A stretch of 64,000 bases of DNA from Ceratorhiza oryzae-sativae (Eukaryota > Basidiomycota > Agaricomycetes > Cantharellales > Ceratobasidiaceae). The position numbers and the translations under genes were made by a program. Where the stretch lies: NCBI GenBank assembly GCA_030998015.1, contig JARWMV010000237.1, forward strand, positions 1,660,025 through 1,724,024, given 5' to 3'. How positions within the stretch are numbered: position 1 is the stretch's first letter; every line of letters begins with the position of its first letter. The notes under the pieces were generated by a model. That model made no database searches, was not told the DNA's origin, and saw only the letters and a program-made list of their open reading frames with translations. Of this stretch, positions 8,834 to 20,873 are shown piece by piece.

Positions 8834-11800
8834 ATGGTTTCACTCGCCCACACCATCGCGTGTGTGACGGCGTTTGCTACGGCTTGCTTGGTTACCTCCG
8901 TGCGATCTTTGGGATCCACATGTGCAGCCCCACTTGGTCTGGGTACCGCTGCTCCCAGCGATCCGTATTGGATGCAGACCATTCTTCGCCGTGGTGGTTC
9001 TCCATATAATCCCAGTCCTTCGAGCTATAAGGTGTTTCGGAACGTCAAAGACTATGGTGCCAAGGGCGATGGTGTCACAGGTGATTTGAAAACTCGGCTT
9101 TTAGGTATCACATACTTAATCTGTGTACAGACGATACCGCCGCCATCAACCGGGCTATATCTGATGGAAATCGTTGCGGGCAGGGATGTAAATCAAGTAC
9201 CGTCTCTCCTGGCCTCATCTACTTCCCACCCGGAACTGTGAGCCACACTTTAGCAGCCATCGGCATAACCTAATCTCATTGATATTCAGTACCTTGTTTC
9301 AAGCCCCATAGTGCCCTACTACTATACTTCAATGGTCGGGGATGCTAAAAACCCCCCCACTCTGCTAGCGGCCGCGGGCTTCAATGGCATAGCCGTCATC
9401 GGTACGCTAAAATATACAATTAATCTATGTATACCTCGGTTGCTCAACCCCATTCAGATGCAGATCCGTACATTCCTGGTGGAGGAGGGGCGCAATATTG
9501 GGTCAACCAAAACAACTTCTTCCGCTCTACCCGCAACTTTATCATCGATCTGCGTCGGATGCCAACTTCAGCTTCGGCGACTGGTCTCCACTGGCAAGGT
9601 AGGACAGTCGACTTGTGAGATTACGAATGACTTGCCTAATGTTGTCCTAGTTTCACAAGCCACATCACTCGTCAACGTTCGCGTCGAAATGTCTGAGGCG
9701 GTCGGCAACAATCACCAGGGTATATTCATGGAGAACGGATCGGGCGGCTTCATGTCTGACCTGTACTTCAATGGGTAAGTCGCTTTATGTACGTGCACGA
9801 TGCGCATGCTGACCATTCCCAGTGGTAAATATGGCGTTTGGATGGGTAACCAGCAGTTTCCGTTCGCAACATTACTGTATGGCAATCATTCTCTATTAAA
9901 TTTCTATCGCTTATAGGACATTCCTTAGGTCGCTAATGCGCAGTCGGGCATCTTCCAACCATGGAACTGGGGTTGGACCTTCCAAGATGTGAAAATAATG
10001 TGAGTGTTTCTCTTCTGCCTATCCAAAAACTCTGACTCAATGTCATCGACAGCAACTGCCAAGTAGGTTTCGATATTACAACAGGAGGCTTGACTCAGGA
10101 TCAACAGGTGGGCCTTCCAGTCGGCCAATGCCCGATTCGTATTTATCCATATCCGCGTGTTAGACCGTGGGCGCGGACGTCATTATCGACGCGGTGGTTA
10201 CTAACACACCTACCTTCTTGCGCACGTCGGGCTCTGCACCCTCTTCGCTTGGTGGTTCAATTCTATTGGACAATGTCAAATTCAGCGGAGTAACCAACGG
10301 GATCCTCGACGGAAGTGGCCGGGTTGTGCTAGCTGGCGGGGACAAAACCATTAGACAGTGGGCTCAAGGAAATGTCTACACTGGGACTACCACCACCCCC
10401 AAATACACTCAGGCCGCGATCAACGCTCCAGCCAAGCCCTCGGCACTCATTGATTCGACGGGCAAGATTTTCTCCAAGTCGCGGCCTCAATATTTGAACT
10501 ATGCGCCCAGCCGTAAGCCAAGGTATTGTTCCTTTGACGAATTTCAGCTCATAGTTTGCCTAGAATTCATTTCAGTCAAGGCCGAAGGAGCCAAGGGAGA
10601 CGGTGTGACTGACGATAGCGCAGCCATTCAGGCCATCTTCGACAAGTATTGGGGCTGCAAGATCATCTACTTTGACGCCGGTACCTACTACGTTACCAAG
10701 ACTATCAAGATCCCTACCGGGTCTACTGTGGTAGGCGAGATTTGGTCGACAATTATCGGTGGGGGATCCGCTTTCGCAGATCAGACAAAGCCTACCCCTG
10801 TCATCCAAGTTGGCAACCCCGGCGAGAAAGGCACGGTTGAGATTAGTGACATGGTATTCTCAACTCGCTCAGGGAGCGCGGGTGCTATCGTGGTTCAATG
10901 GAATGTGGGGGATGCCTCTGGCCAAAAAGGGACTGTTGGTCTTTGGGACGTGCACATTCGCCTTGCCGGCTTCAAAGGAACAAACATCGATGTGAGCAAC
11001 TGCAAAGCTCAGACTGCTCATTCCTCGATCCCAGCGTGTACTGCCGCGTTCCTGGGTATTCACATCACAAGCACCGCATCGGCTTACATGGAGAATGTCT
11101 GGGTCTGGGCTGCTGATCATGATCTGTAAGTTGCTCTTTGACCATCCAGGAATTGTGACGCATCATTACGCGTAGTGAGGATGGCAATGAAGGTCAGATC
11201 GACGCCTACTCTGGTCGCGGTCTACTAAGCCAATCGACAAACGGCCCCGTCTGGCTCATTGGAACGGGAGTGGAGCACCATACTCTTTACCAATACAACA
11301 TAGTCAGCTCAAAGAACGTGTACGCGGGTCTCATCCAGACGGAGACCGTGAGTTGTTTCCCTGGTCCTCCAAGTTCAACACTAACTTGAAGTCTTCAGCC
11401 ATATTACCAACCTGCACCTGCGCCCCCTTCACCATTCAGCATCAACTCCGCCTACGCTGATCCCTCATTCGCCAACGGCAACGCCGCTTGGGCCCTTCGC
11501 GTGCAAACCTCCTCCAATATTTTCGTTTATGGCGCTGGTCTGTACAGTTTCTTCCAGGTTCGTCACTTCATCACTGGTACTGCTGAAAAGGTCTGAAGAG
11601 TTCACGCAGAACTACAATCAAGCCTGCCTAACGTCCTACACATGCCAAAACTCCATCGCGACTGTGAGCTCTGATTCCACAGGTATATGATTTACGTGCT
11701 CGCTACCTCTGGTCATCGTTCTCACGCACTGCAAAAGATGTCTACGTGTATTCGCTCTCCACCGTTGGTGTTACAAACATGATCAACGTCGGATCGGCTG

Positions 11801-11937
11801 GCGTCGCTAACCAGAGCCAAAACCGCAACGGCTTCGCCTCGACAATGACATCATTTGGACCTCGACCACTAGTACACATTGAACAAGTTATATCCTTGTA
11901 TTGGAAACGCTGTGGGATTCGGTTGAGGCCCACGTGA
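8834..11937 (+). CDS. Secreted GH55 exo-beta-1,3-glucanase
   Basis: Encodes a secreted beta-1,3-glucan hydrolase of family GH55, which releases glucose or gentiobiose from fungal-wall or callose-type glucans. The N-terminus (MVSLAHTIACVTAFATACLV) is a signal peptide. The two tandem right-handed beta-helix modules of the family each open with the same motif: FRNVKDYGAKGDGVT (about residue 70) and VKAEGAKGDGVTDD. Other family blocks are LIGTGVEHHTLYQYN, TETPYYQPAP and YSLSTVGVTNMINVG. About 12 exons with short GT-AG introns join in frame (first exons 8834-9080, 9131-9237, 9290-9401, 9458-9598, 9651-9774). An in-frame 63-nt intron at 10513-10575 is favoured. Expected length is about 770 aa. The last 20 residues are unlike the family and may hide one more intron. 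Converges with the SMP-30-like gene. Confidence 0.92.
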
Positions 11938-12113
11938 TTCCCAGCTTCTGTGGTGTCCTGAAATTGTACTTGCGGAGCATGTAGTGTGAAACCAAATGTT
12001 GTGCAACTGCATTTTTTCTCCCAAACACCTTGCGTAAAAATCATATAGTTGACCCAGAACACATACCACCACCAGAGTCCAGGGCGAATAAACGCAACCC
12101 AACGAGAAACCGT

Positions 12114-13756
12114 TTAGAGTAGAGCCCCCTCGGCCTTGATCTTGGCGAAATAAATTCTATCTTCAGCAAACATGACCAGACCTCCAGGGACAAAGGCCAT
12201 ATTGGCTGCACCCCGTCCGGCTGGTACTCCGGTGACGTTTGTCGGGATATCCAACCCTAACAGAATTTTGCCAAGTAGCGCACCATTTTTATTCCAAACC
12301 TATTTCACGAGTTTCATGATATCATCAGCCACGCCAGCGATCCAGTGGGGTCAGTTAAGTGCTTACGTGGACCCCGTCAAAGCATCCTCCGTACACGTTT
12401 CCATCTTTATCTAGTTTGAGCCCGTCAGGGTGACATTATCAGTGAAGGCAAATAGCCGCTTGTTGATCAGTGCTGGCGGGTGCGTGGTCGGGTCTGAACC
12501 GTGAGGCGGGTAAACCACGTCGTATGCATAGCTAGCAATCATTAGTCTGGGGCTACGGGAGACACGTTCAGCCACTCACATCGTGCCCGGCCCGGTTCCA
12601 TCTTTTGGAACAGGATCCGCGGGATCCTCGGTCAAGAAGCCAGTGTCGGAAATATAACATGTCTTCATGTCTGGGCTAAACTGAATTCCATTCGGTCGCT
12701 GAAGTCGGTCCTCCACTACAACGATCGTTCCACTGGGTGGATGAAATGCATACACTTGGGATGGCAAACGGGGGTAAGGTTTGAACTTTGTAGGTAGTAA
12801 CCGTAGGCCGGGTCTACTCCATGTTGGGAATGTTAGGAAGTTCAAGGGAAAGCCAATACAGACATCTGACCTGTAAAGAAAACCCACTGCTCGAGAAGGG
12901 GCGTTCCAGCACGAGCCATAACGGCAACATCATTGAGAGAATTGAAAGGCCGTCCATAGAAATTATTGAGCAGAAACTTGTGATTTCAGGGTGCCATCTG
13001 GGTTTTTGTGGAAAGGGTCGACGGCCACAAGGCTTGCGGGCCAGCAAACTGATATCCTTGAACGGCCATCAAAAGCTTGCCGTCATACAGCGTCCCACCG
13101 TTTGGAAGAACGAAGGATTTCGAGGGTGGCTTTATGGTCTCCCAATGATAAGTGCCATTGGTCGCGTTGAGCGATATTTTGCTTAGACTGGCGAATATGG
13201 GATAGGTATAATCGGGCGTCGCAGTCGTCGTGTTCAAGATATTGGAAGTGAAGTAGACCTCGTTTGTGATAGGTAAATATATTCCAGCTAGAATGGTTAA
13301 ACGAACGCTCAAAAAACCATGGTTGAAAATGTAAAGATATTCTCACCCTCGTGAAACTGACGACTATCAGCTTGTGCGATTACAGAGAGGGTTTGCGTTT
13401 TCTCTCCAACGACATCAACAAACACCCTGCTTTCTGCTACAAACGGACGCGTTGCCGGCGGAAATGCAAAGGGTCGCGAACCGGTTGGATTTCCGTCCGA
13501 GTCAACATAGAATGTGTCCCACATGGACTTAAAGACATCACGATCGAATGAGCCGTTGATAACAGCATGGGTGCTGGGCGGTGCAAACTTTTCTAAGGTT
13601 AGTCGCGCTATTACAGGGCCAATACATCAACATACGTATATGCTCGAATTGGCCAAAGACGTCTCGTGGTGGGACGAAGAAAACGGGACCATAGCGGGCA
13701 TGCTGGCTTTTATGTTTTCCTTGCAAGAGTCCAGCTAGAAGGCTGCCCTGGATCAT
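12114..13756 (-). pseudogene. SMP-30/gluconolactonase-like lactonase, multiply frame-shifted
   Basis: A six-bladed beta-propeller protein of the SMP-30/gluconolactonase/LRE-like family, which in fungi acts as lactonase or calcium-dependent esterase. Family blocks are clear: YGPVFFVPPRDVFGQ, LLNNFYGRPFNSLNDVAVM, LPSQVYAFHPPSG, RPNGIQFSPDMKTCYISD, DGLKLDKDGNVYGGCFDG and VWNKNGALLGKI. Splice sites are good, but the frame must shift at four places: near 13035, 12985 (these two compensate), 12790 and 12430. With four indels the gene is probably inactive unless the assembly is poor here. The first ATG at 13756 begins a possible signal peptide (MIQGSLLAGLLQG). The stop is TAA at 12114. Confidence 0.75.
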
Positions 13757-13827
13757 GTGCTCGAGCTAATGGCCGCACGACCGAGTAGCAGGGTCGGTCA
13801 GCCAAGCGACAAGGATCCCCAATTCCG

Positions 13828-14170
13828 CACGTGACTTATCCTTCTTTATTTGGCATACATATTTATAGACCTACACGAACACATGGTCGAACTGGTCAGA
13901 AGAAAGAACAAGAAGTAACCGCGGCAGCAAATCGAAAACGGGGCACCAAGGGGCGAAACGGGGGGCAGAGGTCAAACGGCCCGAAGGCGTACTAAACTCA
14001 GAGGACAGTCACGAGGGGGGGCACGTGACTTATCCCTTTTTTTTGCATACATATTTACAGACCTACACGAAGCACGTGACTTATCCAAGTACAGTCGTGA
14101 CCCCAATGATGTATACTGGTAAATAAGTATAGACCCCGAATAAGAATTCCACCCGGGCATGCCCGGGTGC
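13828..14170. repeat. Direct repeats and a perfect 20-bp palindrome
   Basis: A block of about 55 bp (GCACGTGACTTATCC ... ACAGACCTACACGAA) occurs near 13828 and again near 14021, with its first 15 bases a third time near 14070. A perfect palindrome CACCCGGGCATGCCCGGGTG lies at 14150-14169. A second pair of direct repeats (GACCCCAATGATGTATA ... CCCGAATAAGAATTCC, about 14098-14151) recurs at about 14724-14764, flanking the pogo-like remnant. These are probably transposon ends. Confidence 0.6.
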
Positions 14171-14272
14171 TAATTTCAAATAAGAGTCGGTCAATTACTA
14201 AGGCTATGATACGGCGACACAAGGTCGCTGAGGGCGGGATTCGTGCGCCGTTGATGCCTGCCCTCCCGATAG

Positions 14273-14656
14273 GCTAACTGTAAACGCCTGCTACTTCAGC
14301 AAGCAATTGAACAGGAGGACGCTGGCGAGGAGGACATCTACAAGATCAATCAACTTACTGCAATATCGACGATCTGCGATGCATGGGCGCAGGTTAGTTC
14401 TCGTACGATTCAAAACTGTTGGCAGCACACGGGGATTTGTGGTCCGGAGTCCAAACCATCGCCACTTTCGGTTCCGACCGAAGCTGAAGATGTACGAGAG
14501 TCCATGTCCACGCTACAGATGACAATCAACAGTCTCCATCGGCGTGCCCAAGCTCTTTTGATCGAACCCGCCAGTGCCATCGAATTTACCGAGCCCCGTC
14601 TCCGAGCTAATCTATTGTTTCTTTCAGACCTTAGCACTCAATTGGCGTTGTTTTAG
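14273..14656 (+). pseudogene. C-terminal remnant of a pogo/Tigger-type transposase
   Basis: An open frame without a proper start reads LLLQQAIEQEDAGEEDIYKI, then AISTICDAWAQV and TIQNCWQHTGIC, ending at TAG 14656. The pattern D-A-W-x-x-V followed by T-I-x-N-C-W-x-H-T-G is the C-terminal end of DDE transposases of the pogo/Tigger group (Tc1-mariner superfamily). No catalytic DDE part is upstream, so this is a truncated relic. It lies between the two copies of the GACCCCAAT repeat. Confidence 0.7.
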
Positions 14657-14659
14657 ATT

Positions 14660-15800
14660 GATCATGTATTTAGCCCGTTCTCTCCCGAGTGCACATATAT
14701 GAAATTCATCGGTGATTTAGGGGCGACCCCAATCATGTATAAACCCCAAATAAGAATTCCCCCGACTCTATACATCATCGGGGCTTCTACTGTATTCTCG
14801 GTCACTGCGTCTCGGGCGCTTACAACCTCCGGCACCGCTCATACAAGACAGACGACGCTCCAGACCCCTTCAGCCCATGCGACGACACCACACTACAGAC
14901 GATTAAGCACGTCCTCCTTACGCTCGGAGCCGCGCTGGCTGCTACGTAGAGGCTCCCCCTCAATCGAGATGACCGACATCTTTGGCACGATCAAGGGCCT
15001 TTGGGCTCTCGTCGACTTTCTCAAGAGTTCTGGCGATTTCCGCTTCTCTCGTGATCGCTCTGAAATTTATTTTTGTTTCACTTTCCCGTTTGTTCCTCGC
15101 GATCCTGCTCTGACTCTAGTACGCCTTTCGGCTGTTTGACCTCGGTCCCCCTCTCGCTGCTTGTGTCTCCGTTTTACTTGTTTGTTAGTTCTTGTCTGTA
15201 TTGTCTCTGACCGTTTCGACCACCCACATTATTCGTGTAGTTCGTTAAATATGCATGCAAAAAATAAAAATAAAATAAAAATCGCACATGATACTCGGGC
15301 GCCTGGGCGATCCATCGCCAAAATGGTGGCTTCGATTTGGTCATTCTGCTCGTGTTCGATAATACGGAACCTACTCAAGGCGACCCGACCCCCAACCAAA
15401 TGTGAGTTTAGAGCGGTGGGAGTTTGGTGCACTCGGGTGCTCATCACTCTGTCCCAAGATTGACAAACTCCAGTAATCGCCAACCACTGGAAATCACATA
15501 TTATATATTACGAACGTTGGGCGAACCGTCGGTATGATAACGTTCATTTTATATATGGAATGGCTAAAACCCACCGTCAGCTTTCCGTTGCTATTTGTAC
15601 GACCCTTGGTGCTATATCATGATGTCTGGTTGGCCAGCCTATTGTCCCGACTTGCTGTCGGGGAACCCTTGATACCTGTTCCCGCTAGAACATGCGATTT
15701 TTTCAGCTTGACCAGAAACACCCCTGTCCCCATCAGCTCAAGCAGAGACAATGCATCATTCTTAGTGACTCGGAATACATGCGTGATACTTGGAACACAT
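14660..15800. other. Intergenic region, no gene seen
   Basis: Short ORFs on both strands lack domains or plausible splicing. Apart from the repeat at about 14724-14764 I see nothing to report. Confidence 0.5.
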
Positions 15801-15811
15801 TAACAAACCTA

Positions 15812-16290
15812 TCATAACCAGGGACTGCAGCTAATTCTATTGAATCCCCTAGGGATTTGCTGCATGTCTAAGTAATCCCTCAAAACCCTTGGGACCCCGG
15901 CTGGCTTTTGGATCAACCGATAGCCCAACGGATTACGGCCTCGGCTTAAGGGGTCGGCCCGTTTCTTCGCGATCGGGACCCTCACCACTCTTACTTGGAG
16001 CTTATCTAACCTGATTATTTCGCGGGTTCGTGCCGCAGATTCCCTAATACTCGAGCGCTTATACTTCTCCCTCTCTAACGCCCGGATTGCGCTCCGACTA
16101 TCCGAATACAGGGTTATGGCCCCCTTGCGCTTCCGGCCCGCAAGCTCACGAGTAGCTTGCTCGATGGCCAAGGCCTCCATATGGTTCTGGTCTCGTTTGA
16201 CTTTTGATTTAAACGCTCTATACTCGTCGCCAATTAGTATGGCCACATGGAAGGGGGTAGCATCTGCCCAGCAAAGTAGACCGTCCTACG
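15812..16290 (-). pseudogene. RNase H remnant of a LINE-type retrotransposon
   Basis: The frame reads LLCWADATPFHVAILIGDEY, then EALAIEQATRELAGRK and ITLYSDSRSAIRALE. These carry the first three acidic residues of an RNase H fold (D of WADAT, E of EALAIE, D of YSDS), as in the RNase H that follows reverse transcriptase in fungal LINEs. The piece starts right after a TAG and ends at 15812, so only this domain survives. Confidence 0.75.
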
Positions 16291-17181
16291 AAGGCAGTCA
16301 ACCCTCAGCTCATCGCATCACGTACCTTGCAAGTAGCCTGATCGGACCTGCTCAAAGGGAGAGGTTTAGGTGCCAGAAACTTGGACTTGGAAGGTATAAG
16401 GCCCAGAGTATTCGGAGTATGATGATTCAGCCTCATTATCGAAGAAACCTTCCGGAGAGCAGAGTACACTGTTGAAATAACGAACTGCATACGTGGAGGG
16501 GAGATAGAGGGAGAAAGTGCGTCAAGGCCACTGTATAAATAACGTGTCGAGGTACAGCCAATGCAGCCACGCGATGAATTAAAACCAAACATCTCCCGAA
16601 AAACGGAACATCCAGAGCCTGATTGGAATGCTCGGAGCCCACATGTTGAATTTCACTCGGCTCTGTGACTTTTCGCCGCCGATCCTTTATGAAACCTCTT
16701 AAACTTGAACTTCACAATTTTCTGCGAATCGCAGAGCTGGTACGTTTGTGGCTATTATGTGGCTACCAGACCTTTTCCCCAACCGAAACAGGTGGCGTGG
16801 CAGCAAAACTTGTTCGGTCAAAGACCCATTGTTTTTGTGTTTCTACCGATTTTGATGTTTGCTGGCTTCTTCTTGAGCTTTCCATGGCTGCGAGCGATTT
16901 CCAGTAGGTTACTCCAAGCGTAGCTAGTAGTGAGCGCTTAATCCATGCAAGTCAATGCTAATATAGAGCCTCAAGTACGTATGCACAAGTCTCATATAAA
17001 TTAGCCGTTATGTACAAACAACAGAAGGAGCATAGAATAGATACGGCTGCATAGCAATACTGTACAGTTGACCATGGAGACAGCAAAATACTACGGGAAA
17101 CATAAAGAATGTCGGGAAACCCAAAAGACCCTAAAAACACACCGAAAATAACCCCAAGTAGTTCTGGAACCCCCCGACGAT
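16291..17181. other. Intergenic region, no gene seen
   Basis: Only short overlapping ORFs without recognisable motifs. It separates the LINE remnant from the 3' end of the kinase gene. Confidence 0.45.
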
Positions 17182-20042
17182 TTACACATTCGCCACCCGC
17201 AGCTTGGCCTGATCAAAGCCCTTTGCATCCAGGCACCACGCGCTGGCGGCTGCTTCTCCCTCGTTCACAATCGCAAGTTCGGCTGTAAAGCGGCCGCGAC
17301 TTCGGCTGCGAGTGACGAGCTCATCCGGCGCGCGAGGACCTTCGCTCGGGCTGAGGGGTGGCGTCTGTCCTGGGCGGTTGGCACCCACTCCGAGGTTGGT
17401 GGATCCACGGCCAAAGCGGTCGAGAACAGGGCTTCGGTCGGGCCGCCGATCAGCACTCGTACTGCGGCTAGAGCTGCGACTGGAGACCTGATCTTCGGGG
17501 GTGAGCGGAGGTCCACCACACGAGCTCGAGGTGCTTGGGGACGAGAAGCCATTTGAGCTATTGAACGAACGTGCGGTCTGCACATGTGGGCGCTTGGCAG
17601 TGGCGTGAATTTGAATGGGTGGCGTGACTGGGGTCGAAGGAGAAAGCGTCGCTGTATACCGAGGGATCAGGCTGCGTGTCAGACTAGGGGCTCGGGCTAT
17701 TTTCGGGGTCGCAGTCACGCTACCAGATTCTTGAAGAATTGGTTGAGCCGGGCTCGATTTTGTCCTGGTCATACTCGCACCACGCTTGACGCTCATGTCC
17801 TTTGGGCCTGAACTAACACTCCTCCCCCTCGCGTTTGGAGATGGACTGTAGCTACTGTTGCCCGCACTCTCCATACGGCGACCCCGTACAACACTCACGC
17901 CCCGCCCCCGTGCTACACTCCCTTCTCTCACAACACTTGAATCTCTTCCCCTTACTTGGCTAGGACCTCGCCTGCCTCTGCTCTGCTCTCTCTTTATGTC
18001 CATGCCAAACACCTCCCCAGGCTGATCTCCACCCTGCGCACCACTCCTGCCACGACGCTCCATCCTCGTCGCTTCGCGCTCCGCATCTTCATCTACAACC
18101 CCAATCGCCCACGCACGCTGGTCCACCTCGGCAATCGTCCAGCGTTGGGGGACGGAGAGGCAGAGAGATCCACGCAGCACCTCGAGCAATGCAGTCGAGT
18201 TTGGAAGGGCGGTAATCTAGAGCGACAGGTCAATCACGAGCAAATGGGATACAGCAAAAACTACATACCAGCGACTCGTCCCAGATGCCCCTGGCAATCT
18301 TCATCTGCAACCTTGGCTCAAACGCATCCGCAAATGGCAGCCGACCGGTAAACAGCGCATGCAATACACATCCCAAGGCCCAAATGTCTTGTGCTGGGTT
18401 CGGGATATGCCCCACATCTTGCCTGGCCCGGCCCCTCTCTCGGCTCTTGCTTCCGATGCGGCCCCGAGTTTGTTGCGTGTGGCCAAGACGTAAAAGCTCT
18501 GGAGACGCATAGGGAAGGCTTCCAGGCGGAAACGTGTGTTTCTGCGAATGCTGAGAAGCCTGGGCGACTGAGACCGAATTGGCGCGGCCGACTGCAGAGC
18601 TGGTAGGCGCAGGGCCGAGACCGATTGAGGCCGCCTTGCGCTCGACACTGCGACGCTCGGCAACGGTTGCCCTTTCCGAGCTCCGTCGCTCGACGCTCCG
18701 TTCGACACTGGTCTCGACCTGGCTTTCGGCATCCATCAAGACGGCCAGTCCAAAGTCTGAAATGCGAGCACCTCCGTTTTCGTCGACCAAGATATTCTCA
18801 AGCTTGATGTCACGATGAACGACGCGAGCCGTCTCATGTAGATACCTCAATCCGCGGACGACCTGCCTGAAAAGTGTGGCGGCCGTTTCTGGCAAGAGGC
18901 CGCCACGCTGTTGGGCAGGCAGAGTGATGCTGCTGGAGCGCCCGCGGGCAGAGGCCGAGGCAAAAGAAGATGCAAAGGATGGGCGTCGTTTGGCTGGTGT
19001 GTTGCTGGCAGACGAGGGTTGGGGTGCGATGATCTGGCCGTCTCGTTTGAGAAGATCGAGCAGAGTTCCGGCCGGACAGTAGAGGGTAAATAGGAACCAG
19101 GCGCCAAGCGTTTCTTCGGCCGAAAAGAGCGGTAGGATGTGCTCGTGCGAGAGCGATGACCACAAGGCAGCCTCGTCTTCGATGGCTTGGGAGGCGTCGT
19201 CCTGTTCAGGCTGAGGGAACGAAGGAAGCGGGGCCCGAGCGCGCCCGGCAATGGTCGCCGCGCGGCCAATGGTGGCAGCGCGAGCCCCGCCTCGTCCTCG
19301 CGGAGCATCGGCGGGCGTAGCGGAAGCGGACTTGATGGGCACGATCTTGACAGCAACAACTCCACCGGTGACCTCAGAAGTCGCAGTCCGGATAGTGGAA
19401 AACCCCCCATGACCGATCACAGGACCCAGAACATAGCCACCGACTGAGGCTCCTGCCTCTGGGAGTGCCGAGAGGGCGACAGGTGACACAGCGGTGGCGG
19501 TGGCTGGTGGGATCGGCGGGGGCGAGTGGAACATGGCCATCGCCGGGGAGATGACGACGGGCAGGGGCGAGGGCGAACGCACGCTCGGTGCAGGGGACGA
19601 AAACGCAGAGAGAAAGAGGGCGGCGGGGGATGCTGGCCCGTCGGAGATGGCAGAGGTGCTGGGTGGGGCCGGCGAATAGGAGCGCATGTGGAGCGGGAGG
19701 TGGGCGCCAGGCATCGCGCGCCCGAGCTCGAGCTGGGCAGGCCGCGGGGTGTCTGCCTCGGGGATCGGGATCGGCGACGGCGGGGGGGGGGCGACGCACC
19801 GCGCCGGTCGACCCGGGTGCGCCCCCGTGGCTGGGCTCCCACCAGTTGGCAGCGGGCAGCGGGGCAGGGCTCTCGCCGTCGTCTGTCTTGGGGTCGGGCA
19901 CGGTGGTGATCATCGACGGGCGGGGTTTGCTCGTGTACGACCCACGCTTCGGCGGGCGCGGGCGGGCGGGGGTCGGTGTCTGCGGGGTGTCAGCAGAGTG
20001 GGTGGCAGCGAGCAAGGGAACTGACCTGTACGCCTGCATCAT
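17182..20042 (-). CDS. Serine/threonine protein kinase with long Ser-rich tails
   Basis: A large kinase of roughly 930 aa. The catalytic domain (19500-18240) has the Gly loop VIGHGGFST, VAVKIVPI with the ATP lysine, the helix-C Glu region IEDEAALWSSL, the loop VVHRDIKLENILVDENG, ISDFGLAVL, SLPYASPELL for the APE site and DIWALGCVLHALFTG. The activation segment is unusually long (about 80 residues of Ser/Arg-rich insert). A 50-nt intron near 18240-18190 joins to a basic, Ser-rich tail ending at 17182. The N-terminus probably starts at 20042 (MMQAYRSVPLL). The frame then breaks at a run of ten C at about 19782-19791; nine C would make one open frame into PSPIPIPEADTPRPAQ. The group within the kinases was not determined. 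Confidence 0.85.
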
Positions 20043-20873
20043 GTGTGCTGAGGTGGAACATTCAAGTGTCTGTGTCGGTTGTGGTCGTGGTTGACTTCAA
20101 CCTAGGTCACGCGGGTCTGCCCGACCTCAGCCCCGAAATCCCGACGAAGAATCCCAGGTCATGTGATCTTGCCCAGCTTCCCGAAGCCTGACAGACACAA
20201 ACAGAGCCCGCCCTTGATCAGTCCCGTGCGTCGCGGCGTCGGTCCGTCCGCGGGCCTGCTGCCATGCCATGCAACGGTGCATGCTCCCAGCCAGACGGCT
20301 GTGTCACCGCAACCGAGATGAGATGCCATACGATCACCATCATCCCAGTGTCGTCCAAACCCGCATCAGAGACGTCACACCGCGTCTCGACCCTGCCCAT
20401 CGGACAGCCCCCCATCAGATCTCTCGTCTACGCCACGAACATTCCGTGGCACCACGTTTCTTGATTAATCCGCTTCCATATATACTCTGCCCATTTTGTC
20501 GACTGAACCCAGCGCTTAGAGTGTGCGCCTGTCGCACCATCTCTCAGGGGCGCCGCCGAAGCCCAGTCTGGAAATCCGGGTGGGAAGCAAACTGTCTCAG
20601 CACCCAAGGTTCAGCCCTGTTGCAATTTGCCTCGCGCCCAGACGCCGTCCACCAAAACCAGCGACTATGCCTAAATTCGTCGTCTAAGGTGCCCCTCAAC
20701 CATCCAAGCAGCACATCCCCATCCCAGGACAGAACCGCCGTGCCTATCAAACACGCGCGCATAATCATGCGACGCACGACCTCATCCCGTCATTCGTAGA
20801 AAAATATCATTGAAAGATCGTAGATACATTCGGATCGGGTATTCAACTAGTTTACATCATATCAAGATTCAAA
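20043..20873. other. Intergenic region upstream of the kinase
   Basis: GC-rich sequence between the kinase start and the 3' end of ZF-A. No ORF with protein character; presumably the kinase promoter. Confidence 0.45.

Noticed and set aside
19588..20094. Plus-strand ORF of 168 codons
   Set aside because: GC-rich shadow of the kinase N-terminal exon; low-complexity Gly/Arg product.
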